A DNA stretch of 21,943 bases from Bordetella parapertussis. GTDB lineage: Bacteria > Pseudomonadota > Gammaproteobacteria > Burkholderiales > Burkholderiaceae_B. Position numbers and translations under genes: made by a program. The notes under the pieces are model-generated. The model was not told where the DNA came from. It was given only the letters and a program-made list of their open reading frames with translations, and did no database searches. This document shows, piece by piece, positions 1 through 7,472 of the stretch (positions are counted from its first letter, which is position 1; every line of letters starts with the position of its first letter). The DNA lies in assembly GCA_945883615.1 (NCBI GenBank), contig CAMCYB010000032.1:1-21943 (forward strand), given 5' to 3'.

Positions 1-1
1 C

Positions 2-199
2 TTGTATAAAACAGAGCTGATTCATCGAAGAGGTCCTTGGAAAACTAAGGCTGCTGTGGAAATGGCAACCCTGGAATGGGTAGCTTGGTTTAATAACCAA
101 AGGCTACTGAGTCGTATCGGGTATATTACTCCTGCTGAGGCAGAAGAAATTTACCATAAGCAACAAAGCATTAAGGCTGTTGAGTGCCAATCACTTTAA
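2..199 (+). CDS. IS3-family transposase (orfB), C-terminal fragment
   Basis: The window opens inside this gene, so only the last 65 or so residues are present. The run of residues around LYKTELIHRRGPW, followed by the WFNNQRLLSRIGYITPAEAE segment, is the usual C-terminus of the integrase-core (rve, DDE) domain of IS3-family OrfB transposases. The DDE catalytic residues themselves lie mostly upstream of the window. The stop codon is at 197-199 and the element's right terminus follows about 30 bp later, the normal IS3 layout. The family call is confident. The subgroup is inferred only from similarity in style. Confidence 0.88.
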   Translation: MYKTELIHRRGPWKTKAAVEMATLEWVAWFNNQRLLSRIGYITPAEAEEIYHKQQSIKAVECQSL

Positions 200-207
200 C
201 CAATCAA

Positions 208-232
208 CCTCCTCAAAACCCGGGGCAATTCA
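208..232 (+). repeat. Right terminal inverted repeat of the IS3-family element
   Basis: Read on the minus strand, the segment begins TGAATTGCCCCGGG, which resembles the TGA-nnn-GCCCC tips of many IS3-family elements and ends in the expected 5'-TG/CA-3'. The cadD reading frame starts directly after position 232. The left terminus and the target duplication lie outside the window, so the exact edge is inferred. Confidence 0.6.
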
Positions 233-676
233 TTACTTGCCCTTTCAATACCGCCGACTTGGCTCGCACTGCTTGGTATTTTGCCCATTGCATTGGGCTG
301 TTATAAGTTATACGAACTGTATAAAAACAAGCATGTTGAAAGTGAAGAAGAAGAAAGTAAATTAGAAGCCGATATTAATGCTTCCGAACATCAAGCGGCT
401 AAAAACTTTGGTTCACAAGCGTTAGGTGTTGCCTCGGTAACCTTAGCGAATGGGGGTGACAATTTAGGTATTTATATACCTATTTTTTCCGCGAATTCAG
501 AAGCTTTGCTTGTTTTTGTTATTGTTTTTGCGGTGATGACAGCCGTTTGGTGTGTATTAGGCTACATAATTGTCAACAACCGAGTGTTGGGCATGACGAT
601 TCGTAAATATGGTCACAAGATTTTGCCTTTCGTTTTAATTTTGCTCGGTATTGACATTCTGCTCGATGCCTTTTGA
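233..676 (+). pseudogene. cadD: CadD-family cadmium resistance transporter, 5' truncated by the IS
   Basis: An open frame continues from the IS edge to the stop at 674-676. Its first codons (in-frame LLGILPIALGCYKLYELY) form a membrane segment. A charged loop (ESEEEESKLEAD) follows, then the family hallmark NGGDNLGIYIPIF and two further hydrophobic segments. CadD-type proteins are polytopic membrane proteins of about 200 residues linked to cadmium export or resistance. Here roughly 148 residues remain, so about 60 N-terminal residues are missing, replaced by the IS. A TTG at 281 could in principle start translation, but there is no good ribosome binding site and the first helices would be lost. 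I call it a pseudogene. The CadD family assignment is firm, the substrate is not. Confidence 0.75.
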
Positions 677-729
677 CCTGACAAAGTAGTTCTTTTAAAG
701 TTTTTTAAACTTTTTCAAAGTTTTATGTA

Positions 730-772
730 GCCATTACACAGTTGTCATCAAGCCATCACACCGTTGTGATGC
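730..772. repeat. 22-bp imperfect tandem duplication of the pyk 3' end, with a stop-codon hairpin
   Basis: Positions 730-748 and 752-770 match at 16 of 19 bases, with a period of 22. On the minus strand both copies read as ATnACAACnGTGTnATGGC, so the last codons and stop of pyk appear twice. The copy covering the real stop also forms a perfect 7-bp hairpin (754-760 with 765-771, loop CCGT). No T-run follows it in the pyk direction, so it is not a standard terminator. Confidence 0.5.
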
Positions 773-2183
773 GCATCAAATTAGTTGATCCACTTTCGCC
801 AAACGGTAAGCCCGCAATGATAACAATGGGTTTGCCTTTTTTGGCAAAACCCTCTGACAAAGCCACTTCGGCTGCCATGGTGGCGAGTTTCGAGGCGTCG
901 TCGGGGTCGTTGATGTGAACTGAGTGCACACCCCAAACCAGTGAAAGTTTTCGAGAAACCGCCAAGTCATGAGACAAACTCAAAATAGGTGCATCGGGGC
1001 GTTCACGGGCTGCTCTTAAGCTACTGTTGCCTGAGCTGGTGTAGCAAACAATGGCCTCTGCATGAACTGAAGCGGCAGCGCTGCGCATCGCGCTGCATAT
1101 TGCTTGTGCCACATCGTGTTGCGCTGATTCAGTTTGAGCGTGTGAAGCATCGATTAGTTGGCGATACAATGGGTCAGCTTCAGTGCCTGAAATAATGCGG
1201 TTCATAAATGAAACCGCTTCTATGGGGAATTTGCCAGCCGCTGACTCTGCAGATAGCATGACGGCATCGGCCCCGTCATAAATTGCGGTGGCTACATCAG
1301 ACGCTTCAGCACGAGTGGGTACAGGGCTTTCGATCATTGATTCAAGCATTTGAGTCGCCACAATGACAGGCTTACCCCATTTGCGGCACAGCCTAATAAT
1401 ACGTTTTTGTATGGCAGGCACGTTTTCTGCCGGCATTTCAACGCCTAAGTCACCCCGTGCAACCATCACCGCATCTGACGCCTCAATGACCGCTTCTAAG
1501 CGTTCAATTGCAGAGGGTTTTTCAAGTTTAGCTAACACCCCAGCACGCCCTTTAATGAGTGCGCGGGCCTCAACTAAATCTTCAGGGCGTTGAACAAATG
1601 ACAAGGCGATCCAGTCGGCACCGAGCTCAAGTGCGACATCTAAATCTCTACGGTCTTTTTCAGTCAGGGCAGAAATAGGCAATATAACGCCGGGCACGTT
1701 CACGCCTTTGCGCTCTGAAAGTTTGCCACCTACCATCACGGTTGTAACCGCTGTTTTGGCATCACACGTGTCAACTTTTACCCTCAGCTTGCCATCATCA
1801 AGCAGCAATTCAGCGCCAGGCACCAAGGCAGCAAAAATCTCAGGGTGGGGTAGGTTTACGCGATCAATCGTGCCCAATGCCGAGTCTAAGTCAAACTGAA
1901 ACGTTTGGCCAACTTTAAGAATGATGGGGCCGTCTGCAAATTTACCCACTCGTAATTTTGGACCTTGTAAATCAGCCAAAATACCAATCGGGCGCCCCAT
2001 TTCCTTTTCAACTTCGCGCACAATATTAAAACGTGCCTTGTGGTCAGCATATTCACCATGACTAAAATTCATGCGAAAAACATCAACACCGGCTTTAAAA
2101 AGGTCTCTTATGACTTCTTTACTTGAGCTGGCAGGGCCCAATGTGGCCACGATTTTAGCTTTACGTGAACGATGCATTTTCAT
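756..2183 (-). CDS. pyk: Pyruvate kinase
   Basis: It converts phosphoenolpyruvate and ADP to pyruvate and ATP, the last step of glycolysis. The protein is about 475 residues, normal for the family. Visible motifs in order are KIVATLGPASS near the N-terminus, VDVFRMNFSHG, the active-site block around VLAKLEKPSAIE, and PTRAEASDVATAIYDGADAVMLSAESAAGKFP. The C-terminal allosteric-type domain ends GESGSTNLMRITTV. The longest frame begins at a TTG (2204), but the ATG at 2183 has AAAGGAA seven bases upstream and gives the standard MKMHRSRKAKIVATLGP start, so I chose it. It lies 4 bp after the glycerate kinase stop, whose last codons hold this ribosome binding site, implying translational coupling. 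Pyk next to glycerate kinase is the classic glyoxylate/tartrate arrangement (ttuE or pykA type). It appears intact although two genes upstream in the same operon are broken. Confidence 0.96.
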   Translation of the reverse strand: MKMHRSRKAKIVATLGPASSSKEVIRDLFKAGVDVFRMNFSHGEYADHKARFNIVREVEKEMGRPIGILADLQGPKLRVGKFADGPIILKVGQTFQFDLDSALGTIDRVNLPHPEIFAALVPGAELLLDDGKLRVKVDTCDAKTAVTTVMVGGKLSERKGVNVPGVILPISALTEKDRRDLDVALELGADWIALSFVQRPEDLVEARALIKGRAGVLAKLEKPSAIERLEAVIEASDAVMVARGDLGVEMPAENVPAIQKRIIRLCRKWGKPVIVATQMLESMIESPVPTRAEASDVATAIYDGADAVMLSAESAAGKFPIEAVSFMNRIISGTEADPLYRQLIDASHAQTESAQHDVAQAICSAMRSAAASVHAEAIVCYTSSGNSSLRAARERPDAPILSLSHDLAVSRKLSLVWGVHSVHINDPDDASKLATMAAEVALSEGFAKKGKPIVIIAGLPFGESGSTNLMRITTV

Positions 2184-2187
2184 AGTG

Positions 2188-3462
2188 CTATTCCTTTGAA
2201 ACAATTAAAATGGCTCTAAAGTCATTCACATTAGTGAGTGTGGGGCCCGTTATAACCGACAGCCCCAGTGCTTGAAAAAAGCCATGGCCATCATTGTTAT
2301 CTAAATGAACTAACGGCTGAAGGCTCTGTTTGAATGCTCGACTCAGTGTATTGGGGTCAATGGTGGCGCCGGCTATGTCTTCAACCCCATCAACGCCATC
2401 GGTATCACCCATGAGCGCGTAAATGGCTGGGTGGCTTCGGGTTGCGATGGCAAAAGATAAAAGACATTCAACATTTCGCCCCCCACGCCCGTCGCCCTTC
2501 AAAGTGACCGTGGTTTCACCGCCTGAAAGTAACACGCAAGGTGTTTCAAATGGCATGTTGTGATGGGCAACGTTTAGCGCTATACCCGCTAACACTTTAC
2601 CGACATCACTGGCTTCGCCCTCGATCATGTCGCTTAAAATATGGGCCTTTATACCCGCTGTTTGAGCCACTTGAGCCGCCGCCTTAAGTGCCATCATGGG
2701 TGTGGCGATAATATGAAATGTGGCTTTAGACAAACGGGGGTCGTTTGGCTTGACTGACTCGCCTTGACCGCTTTCTAAAACACGCATCACTGAGTCAGGC
2801 AAATCTATACCATAACGTTTAACGATATCTAAGGCGTCTTGACAGGTGGTGGGGTCGGCTACCGTTGGGCCTGAGGCAATATCAATAGGGTTGTCGCCCG
2901 GCACGTCAGATAGCAACAATGAAATGACGCGGGCGGGGTAACACGTTGCTGCTAAACGCCCCCCCTTAATACCAGAGAGGTGGCGCCGAACGGTGTTCAT
3001 CTCGCTAATAGTGGCCCCGCTTTTTAACAAAGCTCGGTTGACCGTTTGTTTATCTTCTAAAGTGATGCCCGCCCAAGGCATCGGCAATAAAGCAGAACCA
3101 CCCCCTGAAATCAGGCATAAAACGGTATCTTGAGGGGTTAAATCACTCACCAGATCAAAGATGCGTTGCGCGGCCAGCAACCCAGCCACATCTGGAACAG
3201 GGTGAGATGCCTCAACAATTTCAATTGATTGGCAGGGTACCGAGTAACCGTAGCGGGTAACTACCAAACCTTCTATGGGGCCGGTCCAATGTTGCTCAAC
3301 AGTTTGTGCCATGGCAGCAGAGGCTTTACCTGCACCAATAACAATAAAACGACCTGAACCGATTTCATCTGGTTTGGGCATGAAATGCGGTATGCATCGC
3401 GCGGGTTGTGCAGACGCGATGGCGGCATCAAACATGTCTCTGAGCAATCTTAGCGAGTTCAT
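2188..3462 (-). CDS. ttuD: Glycerate 2-kinase (MOFRL family, TtuD/GckA type)
   Basis: It phosphorylates D-glycerate (to 2-phosphoglycerate in this family), feeding lower glycolysis. The protein has about 424 residues. The N-terminal DUF4147 domain shows GAGKASAAMAQ, LISGGGSALLPMP, the NTVRRHLSGIKGGRLA loop and LLLSDVPGDNPIDIASGPTVADPT. The C-terminal MOFRL domain shows LLSGGETTVTLKGDGRGGRN and YALMGDTDGVDGV. The frame extends up to a TTG at 3498, but that would overlap glxR. The ATG at 3462 gives MNSLRLLRDMFDAAI, the usual family N-terminus, 13 bp after the glxR stop. There is no strong Shine-Dalgarno, so coupling to glxR is likely. It is the third gene of the hyi-glxR-ttuD-pyk operon. All motifs are present, so it should be active even if its glycerate supply through GlxR is lost. 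Confidence 0.93.
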   Translation of the reverse strand: MNSLRLLRDMFDAAIASAQPARCIPHFMPKPDEIGSGRFIVIGAGKASAAMAQTVEQHWTGPIEGLVVTRYGYSVPCQSIEIVEASHPVPDVAGLLAAQRIFDLVSDLTPQDTVLCLISGGGSALLPMPWAGITLEDKQTVNRALLKSGATISEMNTVRRHLSGIKGGRLAATCYPARVISLLLSDVPGDNPIDIASGPTVADPTTCQDALDIVKRYGIDLPDSVMRVLESGQGESVKPNDPRLSKATFHIIATPMMALKAAAQVAQTAGIKAHILSDMIEGEASDVGKVLAGIALNVAHHNMPFETPCVLLSGGETTVTLKGDGRGGRNVECLLSFAIATRSHPAIYALMGDTDGVDGVEDIAGATIDPNTLSRAFKQSLQPLVHLDNNDGHGFFQALGLSVITGPTLTNVNDFRAILIVSKE

Positions 3463-3475
3463 TATTTGTGTCGTT

Positions 3476-4222
3476 TTACGATTTTTGACCGATCTCAAAA
3501 TTAGCTAATTTTTCTAGGGCACGCACCATTGCTGAATGGTCCCAAGCTTTGCCACCATGCACTTCGAGAATTTTGCTCGAGGCAAAGCCACCCATTAAGG
3601 CTTGACGAACTTTGGCTGGGTCAGCACCGGCTTTAGCGGCAAACAGTAAAGCCTCGCTAACGGCTTCAATATTGAGAGCCACAATAATTTGATTTGCGAC
3701 TTTGGCAGTTTGACCATCACCCACAGCACCGACATGAGTGATGTTCTTGCCCATTAGTTCAAATAAGGGTTTAACTGTGGCAAAAGTCGCGTCTTCGCCG
3801 CCCACCATAATCGATAGGGTTGCATTTTTAGCGCCAACCTCGCCACCTGAAACCGGCGCATCAAGGTATTCACACCCTAAAGCCCGTATTTTTTGTGCAA
3901 ATTCTTTCGTGGCTATGGGTGAAATAGAGCTCATGTCAACGACAATTTTGCCTTGAGATAAGCCCGCAGCAACACCATTTTCCTTAAACAAAACCTCTTC
4001 AACATTTGGGGTGTCAGGCACCATCATAAAAATGATGTCAGCATGTTGAGCAACTTCTTGGTTGCTATGGCAAAGGGTCGCTGCCGCGCTATTAAATGCG
4101 GCCGGTATTTTGCTACGCGTAAATGTAAAAACGGGGTAGCCCGCGCTGATCAAATGATTGACCATAGGGGTGCCCATAATGCCTAGGCCTATAAAACCGA
4201 TCTTAGGTTTGGTGTTGCTCAT
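3476..4222 (-). pseudogene. glxR: Tartronate semialdehyde reductase, internally deleted
   Basis: The family (GlxR/GarR, beta-hydroxyacid dehydrogenases) reduces tartronate semialdehyde to D-glycerate with NAD(P)H. Residues 1-200 look normal: the Rossmann motif GFIGLGIMGTPM, the substrate loop DAPVSGGEVGA, and GDGQTAKVANQIIVALN with the catalytic Lys. The family then normally continues about 45-50 residues past SSKILEVHG, through the conserved K-D-L helix, before an H-G-G-K-A-W-D-H-S-A-like C-terminus. Here EVHG runs straight into GKAWDHSAMVRALEKLANFEIGQ, giving 248 residues instead of about 295. The frame is kept, which suggests one in-frame deletion, possibly between short HG-encoding repeats (CATGG). 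The lost segment holds the fourth conserved motif and part of the all-alpha substrate and dimer domain, so activity is doubtful. An unusual but folded short enzyme cannot be excluded. Confidence 0.8.
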
Positions 4223-4294
4223 CGTTATTAGTCTCTTTATTAAGTTGTTATAAGTGAATAGATAGCGTTTTTAACTGAATACACCTGTGCACGT

Positions 4295-5074
4295 TTATTG
4301 ATTCAATTCTTTAATCCAACCTAAACCTGCTTCAGTTGTTGTTTTAGGCTTGTACTCACACCCAATTGAGCCTTGATAGCCTATTTGGTCTAGATGCTTA
4401 AACAGGAAGGCATAATTTATTTCACCTGTGCCGGGTTCAAAACGGCCTGGGTTATCAGCAATTTGTATGTGTGCAATCTTAGGCAATAGCTTCTCAATCG
4501 TGGCTGCTATTTCACCTTCCATACGCTGCATATGATAGATGTCATATTGTATAAATACATTATCTGCACCCACCTCATCTATTAAGTCTAAGGCCTGTCG
4601 TGAGGTGTTGATATAAAACCCCGGTACGTCATAAAAATTAATCGGTTCAATCAATAAGCGTAAACCGTTTTTCTCAAATTCTTTGGCTGCATATTTAAAA
4701 TTGTTAACTAATGTTGTTTGTACAGCGGTCAAGTCAGCGTTTAAGGGCAACTTTCCAGCTAAACAATTAAGCTGATTAACACCTAAAACGTTGGCTTAGG
4801 CAATACCGCTCGCAACCCCTTCTTTAAATTCTTCAATACGGTCAGGATGGCAGGCAATGCCCCGTTCACCGGCGTCCCAGTCACCTGGGGGTAGGTTGTG
4901 TAACACCAACTCAAGATGGTTTTTATCAAGCAAGGCTTTAAGCTCTTGGGCTGACCATGCGTAGGGAAACAAAAACTCAACTGCTTTAAACCCATTTTTG
5001 TGTGCCGCTTCAAATCGTTCTAAAAAAGGCCTTTCAGTAAAAAGCATGGTCAGGTTTGCTGCAAATTTTGGCAT
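4295..5074 (-). pseudogene. hyi: Hydroxypyruvate isomerase / 2-oxo-tetronate isomerase family, split by an in-frame stop
   Basis: One continuous frame of 259 codons, the normal length for Hyi, is interrupted only by TAA at codon 93 (plus-strand 4796-4798). Before the stop: MPKFAANLTMLFTERPFLERF, then LVLHNLPPGDWDAGERGIAC. After it, in the same frame: VLGVNQLNCLAGKLP, LLIEPIN, QYDIYHMQRMEGE, HIQIADNPGRFEPGTGEIN and IGCEYKP. These carry the TIM-barrel metal and catalytic acidic residues. The stop falls where relatives typically have Tyr (A-Y-A), so one base change (TAT/TAC to TAA) would explain it. It is not a frameshift. The family isomerises hydroxypyruvate to tartronate semialdehyde (Hyi) or 2-oxo- to 3-oxo-tetronate (OtnI). 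The first fits the downstream glxR, the second the divergent ltnD-otnK-otnC. A sequencing error is the main alternative explanation. Confidence 0.85.
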
Positions 5075-5170
5075 ATTTTTTCGCTTTTTAATTTACTATC
5101 AAATCTGTTTGACGATTGAGCAATTAAAAAAAGGTCAAGGCACTTTTTTCGAAAAACTTATCAATCAAAC

Positions 5171-5187
5171 AATATATGACACATATT
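5171..5187. promoter_or_regulatory. Candidate operator in the divergent hyi/ltnD gap
   Basis: The sequence AATATATG-A-CACATATT is a 17-bp near-palindrome (7 of 8 arm positions pair). It is centred almost exactly in the 200-bp gap between the hyi start (5074) and the ltnD start. A second looser pair, CAATCAA and TTGATTG, brackets it at about 5162-5212. Position and symmetry suggest binding by a dimeric regulator controlling both operons. No regulator gene is in the window and I cannot name a family. Confidence 0.35.
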
Positions 5188-5280
5188 ACAATTCAGTTCG
5201 CGTTTATTGATTGCTTTGTAAAGAGTATTTAGTGATGCTGCAAGTTGTAACCAAAAATATATTTTTAAATTAGGCAAATG

Positions 5281-6174
5281 ATGAGTCAACAAAAAATCGG
5301 GTTAATCGGCTTGGGTGCTATGGGCCTTGGCATGGCTGGTTCATTAAGACGTGCGGGTTACGACGTGCATGTTTGCGATATTCGTAAAATGGTTGCAGAT
5401 GATTTTGCTCGGGCGGGTGGGGTGGCCCATGACACGCCGGCAGCGTTAGCGCAGCATGTTGAGATTATTGTAGGTGTAGTGGTAAATGCAGAGCAAACTG
5501 AAGCATTGTTATTTGGTGAAAAGGGTGCTGCAAGCGCCATGGCAAAAGGTAGCCTTTATGTGATGTGCTCTACGGTTGACCCCAATTGGTCGATTGGGCT
5601 TGAAAAGCGCTTAAACGATTTAGGGCTACTGTATTTAGATGCACCTATTTCGGGTGGTGCCGCAAAGGCGGCATCGGCTCAAATGACAATCATGAGTGCG
5701 GGCACACCAAGTGCTTACGAAAAAGTGGGCAATGCCTTAGAGAGTATGGCCGCTAAGGTATACAAACTGGGTGATCAAGCCGGTCCGGGTAGTCAAGTCA
5801 AAATTATTAATCAATTGTTAGCGGGTGTTCACATTGCCGCCGCTGCCGAGGCGATGGCCTTAGGTTTGCGTCAAGGGGTTTCGGCAGATGCCTTATACGA
5901 AGTCATTACCCACAGTGCTGGCAACAGCTGGATGTTTGAAAACCGTATGGCTCATGTTTTAGCGGCCGATTACACACCGCTTTCAGCTGTCGATATTTTT
6001 GTTAAAGATTTAGGCTTGGTTCTCGATACGGCAAGAGCAAGCAAATTCCCCTTACCCCTTTCAGCCACGGCACATCAAATGTTTATGCAGGCTTCCAGTG
6101 CAGGTTATGGTCGGGAAGATGATTCGGCGGTGATCAAGATATTTCCGGGCATTACTTTGCCAGAAAAGAAATGA
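5281..6174 (+). CDS. ltnD: L-threonate dehydrogenase (beta-hydroxyacid dehydrogenase family)
   Basis: It oxidises L-threonate at C2 with NAD+ to 2-oxo-tetronate, the first step of the tetronate pathway. The protein has about 297 residues, full family length. Motifs in order: the Rossmann IGLIGLGAMGLGMAG, STVDPNW, the substrate loop DAPISGGAAKA, GPGSQVKIINQLLAGVHIAA with the catalytic Lys, and FVKDLGLVLD, the K-D-L motif that glxR next door has lost. Two ATGs are adjacent (5278 and 5281). AGG at 5272-5274 is better spaced for 5281. It is the first gene of ltnD-otnK-otnC and overlaps otnK by 4 bp (ATGA). The LtnD assignment over other paralogues rests on these neighbours and on the VNAEQTEALLFG and AVDIFVKDLGL stretches typical of LtnD. 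Confidence 0.9.
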   Translation: MSQQKIGLIGLGAMGLGMAGSLRRAGYDVHVCDIRKMVADDFARAGGVAHDTPAALAQHVEIIVGVVVNAEQTEALLFGEKGAASAMAKGSLYVMCSTVDPNWSIGLEKRLNDLGLLYLDAPISGGAAKAASAQMTIMSAGTPSAYEKVGNALESMAAKVYKLGDQAGPGSQVKIINQLLAGVHIAAAAEAMALGLRQGVSADALYEVITHSAGNSWMFENRMAHVLAADYTPLSAVDIFVKDLGLVLDTARASKFPLPLSATAHQMFMQASSAGYGREDDSAVIKIFPGITLPEKK

Positions 6175-7472
6175 AAACATCTTCAAAAAAACCTCTCTTA
6201 GGTTGCATAGCAGATGATTTCACCGGTGCCACTGATTTAGCCAATAACTTGGTTAGACGTGGCATGCGTACCGTGCAGACAATAGGCGTTCCCTTAAATC
6301 AAGACACTCGCATTGATGCAGATGCCATTGTTGTGGCCTTAAAGACGCGCACAATACCGGCAAGCGATGCGATTTCTCAGTCATTAGAGGCTCTACATTG
6401 GCTGCAGTCACAAGGCGTTGAGCAAATTTATTTTAAATATTGCTCAACGTTTGATTCTACCGTACAAGGCAATATTGGTCCCGTCATTGATGCCCTGTTA
6501 AAGGCTTTAAAGAGTGACTTTACAGTGGCATGCCCGGCGTTTCCTGAAGCGCACAGAACGATCTACAAAGGGCATTTGTTTGTGGGCGATCAATTGCTTT
6601 CAGATAGTGGTATGAAAAACCACCCTTTAACCCCCATGACTGATGCCAACTTGGTGCGTGTGCTGCAATCGCAAACCCAACGCAAAGTGGGGTTAGTTGA
6701 TTATCTAACCATCAAGAACGGGCCAGAAGCGATTACGCAAAAATTTAAAGAACTCAAAGCAGGTGGTATTGAAATTGCGATATTAGATGTGATTTCTAAT
6801 GATGATTTACTTCACATTGGTCAAGCGCTGGCAGGTATGCCATTGGTTACGGCGGGGTCGGGCGTTGCGATCGGCTTGCCTAACAATTGGGGTCTGAGCC
6901 CAGCAGACAATTCATCATCTGTTCTTGGGTTTGATCAAGGTCAAGGCCAAGAACAAGGTTTTCAAGCCATACTTTCAGGTAGCTGTTCTCTCGCTACAAA
7001 TGCTCAGGTAAAAAGCTTTCGCGAACTGGGGTTGCCCTGTTTTTGTATTGACCCCTTAGCCCTTGATCAGGGTGAAGATGTGCTGGGTCAGGCTTTGCTC
7101 TGGGCTCAACCGCATTTGGGTAAACAACCTGTTTTGTTCTACGCCACGGCAGAGTCTGAAGAGGTTAAGCAATTTCAAATGGCCTTAGGCATCGATTATG
7201 CGGGTCAATTAATCGAGACAGCGCTTGCAAATATTGCAACAAAACTAGTCGGTCTTGGCGTCAAGCAACTTGTTGTTGCAGGTGGCGAAACCTCGGGTGC
7301 AGTCATTAAAGCGTTAAGTATTGATAAAATGACTATTGGGCCTCAAATCGCGCCTGGGGTGCCTTGGACATCTGCAATTGTTGCAGGTGAACTTATTTTT
7401 ATAGCTCTTAAATCAGGTAATTTTGGCGGTAATGATTTTTTCACTGGGGCTTTTAAAAAATTAAATGAATGA
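6171..7472 (+). CDS. otnK: 3-oxo-tetronate 4-kinase (DUF1537 / four-carbon acid sugar kinase)
   Basis: It phosphorylates 3-oxo-tetronate to 3-oxo-tetronate 4-phosphate using ATP. The protein has 433 residues. The N-terminal substrate domain begins GCIADDFTGATDLANNLVRRGM and contains YFKYCSTFDSTVQGNIGPV and CPAFPEAHRTIYKGHLFVGDQLLSDSGMKNHPLTPM, all strong DUF1537 hallmarks. The C-terminal nucleotide-binding domain carries SGSCSLATNAQ, VAGGETSGAVIKAL and GPQIAPGVPW. The start ATG at 6171 overlaps the ltnD stop, and the end overlaps otnC by 8 bp, so the three are almost certainly one translationally coupled operon. A short Gln/Gly-rich linker (FDQGQGQEQGFQ) joins the two domains. Confidence 0.93.
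   Translation: MKTSSKKPLLGCIADDFTGATDLANNLVRRGMRTVQTIGVPLNQDTRIDADAIVVALKTRTIPASDAISQSLEALHWLQSQGVEQIYFKYCSTFDSTVQGNIGPVIDALLKALKSDFTVACPAFPEAHRTIYKGHLFVGDQLLSDSGMKNHPLTPMTDANLVRVLQSQTQRKVGLVDYLTIKNGPEAITQKFKELKAGGIEIAILDVISNDDLLHIGQALAGMPLVTAGSGVAIGLPNNWGLSPADNSSSVLGFDQGQGQEQGFQAILSGSCSLATNAQVKSFRELGLPCFCIDPLALDQGEDVLGQALLWAQPHLGKQPVLFYATAESEEVKQFQMALGIDYAGQLIETALANIATKLVGLGVKQLVVAGGETSGAVIKALSIDKMTIGPQIAPGVPWTSAIVAGELIFIALKSGNFGGNDFFTGAFKKLNE

Noticed and set aside
4783..5013. Open frame overlapping hyi in another minus-strand frame
   Set aside because: It is a shadow of the hyi frame, with no family resemblance. The apparent gene split is due to the in-frame stop, not a frameshift into this frame.
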